A stretch of 64,000 bases of DNA from Phenylobacterium sp. GTDB lineage: Bacteria; Pseudomonadota; Alphaproteobacteria; Caulobacterales; Caulobacteraceae. The notes below the pieces were generated by a model that was not told where the DNA came from, made no database searches, and worked only from the letters and a program-made list of their open reading frames with translations. The translations under genes were made by a program, and so were the position numbers. This document shows, in pieces, positions 63,950-64,000 of this stretch (the stretch's first letter is position 1; every line of letters begins with the position of its first letter). The DNA is taken from the NCBI RefSeq assembly GCF_022402485.1, contig NZ_JAKRSA010000009.1:185753-249752 (forward strand). Reading direction: 5' to 3'.

Positions 63950-64000
63950 TGGTGGGCCCGGCAGGACTCGAACCTGCAACCAGACCGTTATGAGCGGCCG
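63950..64000 (-). tRNA. tRNA with CAU anticodon (Ile2 or Met), 3' part only
   Basis: On the minus strand the anticodon arm GGCCG-CTCATAA-CGGTC, a T-arm with GGTTCGAGTCC, the acceptor strand GGGCCCA and an encoded CCA end at 63950 are recognisable. The 5' half is outside the window. The variable and T-arm sequence looks more like tRNA-Ile(CAU) than initiator or elongator Met, but this is not settled. It is the probable attachment site of the island. Confidence 0.85.

Overview
The window is high-GC DNA from what looks like an alphaproteobacterium, most probably a member of Caulobacterales (Caulobacter, Brevundimonas or Phenylobacterium type). This is inferred from protein character and codon use; no rRNA or housekeeping gene is present to confirm it. 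The region reads as a mobile metal-resistance island. A P4-type tyrosine integrase (62567-63772) sits beside the 3' end of a CAU-anticodon tRNA gene (63950-64000), insertion sequences and gene remnants are scattered through it, and a mobilization module lies in the middle.

Layout. 1-6218: end of an RND adaptor, an RND pump, an acyltransferase and an NreB-like MFS exporter with a His-rich tail. 6283-9099: a hybrid histidine kinase. 9380-16177: a Cus-type Cu/Ag efflux operon (small Cys/His protein, outer-membrane channel, adaptor fused to a CusF domain, CusA-type pump, CusF-like protein). 16304-18997: two hypothetical genes, a gene remnant and an IS3 element. 19404-30331: a copper block with copC-copD, a leftward operon (acyltransferase, DUF411, SnoaL-like), a CnrY/CnrX/CnrH-like anti-sigma, sensor and sigma set, then multicopper oxidase, CopB, CopC-like protein and a Cu P-type ATPase. 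30500-36826: a decayed zone with a methyltransferase pseudogene, an IS630 element, ankyrin, hydrolase and dioxygenase genes, and two further broken genes. 37117-41774: a mobilization module with an R388-like oriT. 41813-45955: Fic protein, broken integrase, truncated glycosyltransferase and an IS3 copy. 46196-53398: a very GC-rich locus with two GntR regulators, a peptidase, a serine hydrolase, a TonB-dependent receptor and a DUF1254 protein. 53958-61907: a Czc-type divalent-cation efflux cluster with two CDF transporters and a MerR regulator. 62015-62515: a wrecked ACR3-like transporter gene.

How it fits together. Three RND pumps with different TM4 signatures, two CDF exporters, an MFS exporter, a P-type ATPase and the periplasmic oxidase set would cover Cu/Ag and several divalent cations. 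Three control circuits are visible in the DNA: a repeated promoter (TCGYAAGGG-N15-GCGTAT) before both the sensor/sigma operon and the copper-oxidase operon, a perfect 9+9 bp MerR-type palindrome between the MerR gene and a CDF gene, and two near-identical 15-bp palindromes in the GntR locus.

Most notable: a relaxase gene encoding the tyrosine spacing of R388 TrwC, followed by a hairpin and nick-like sequence resembling the R388 oriT, and then an exactly 11-bp-periodic array of 9 good and 2 weak units before an HTH-like gene. This suggests an R388-type relaxation and segregation module carried inside an integrated resistance island.
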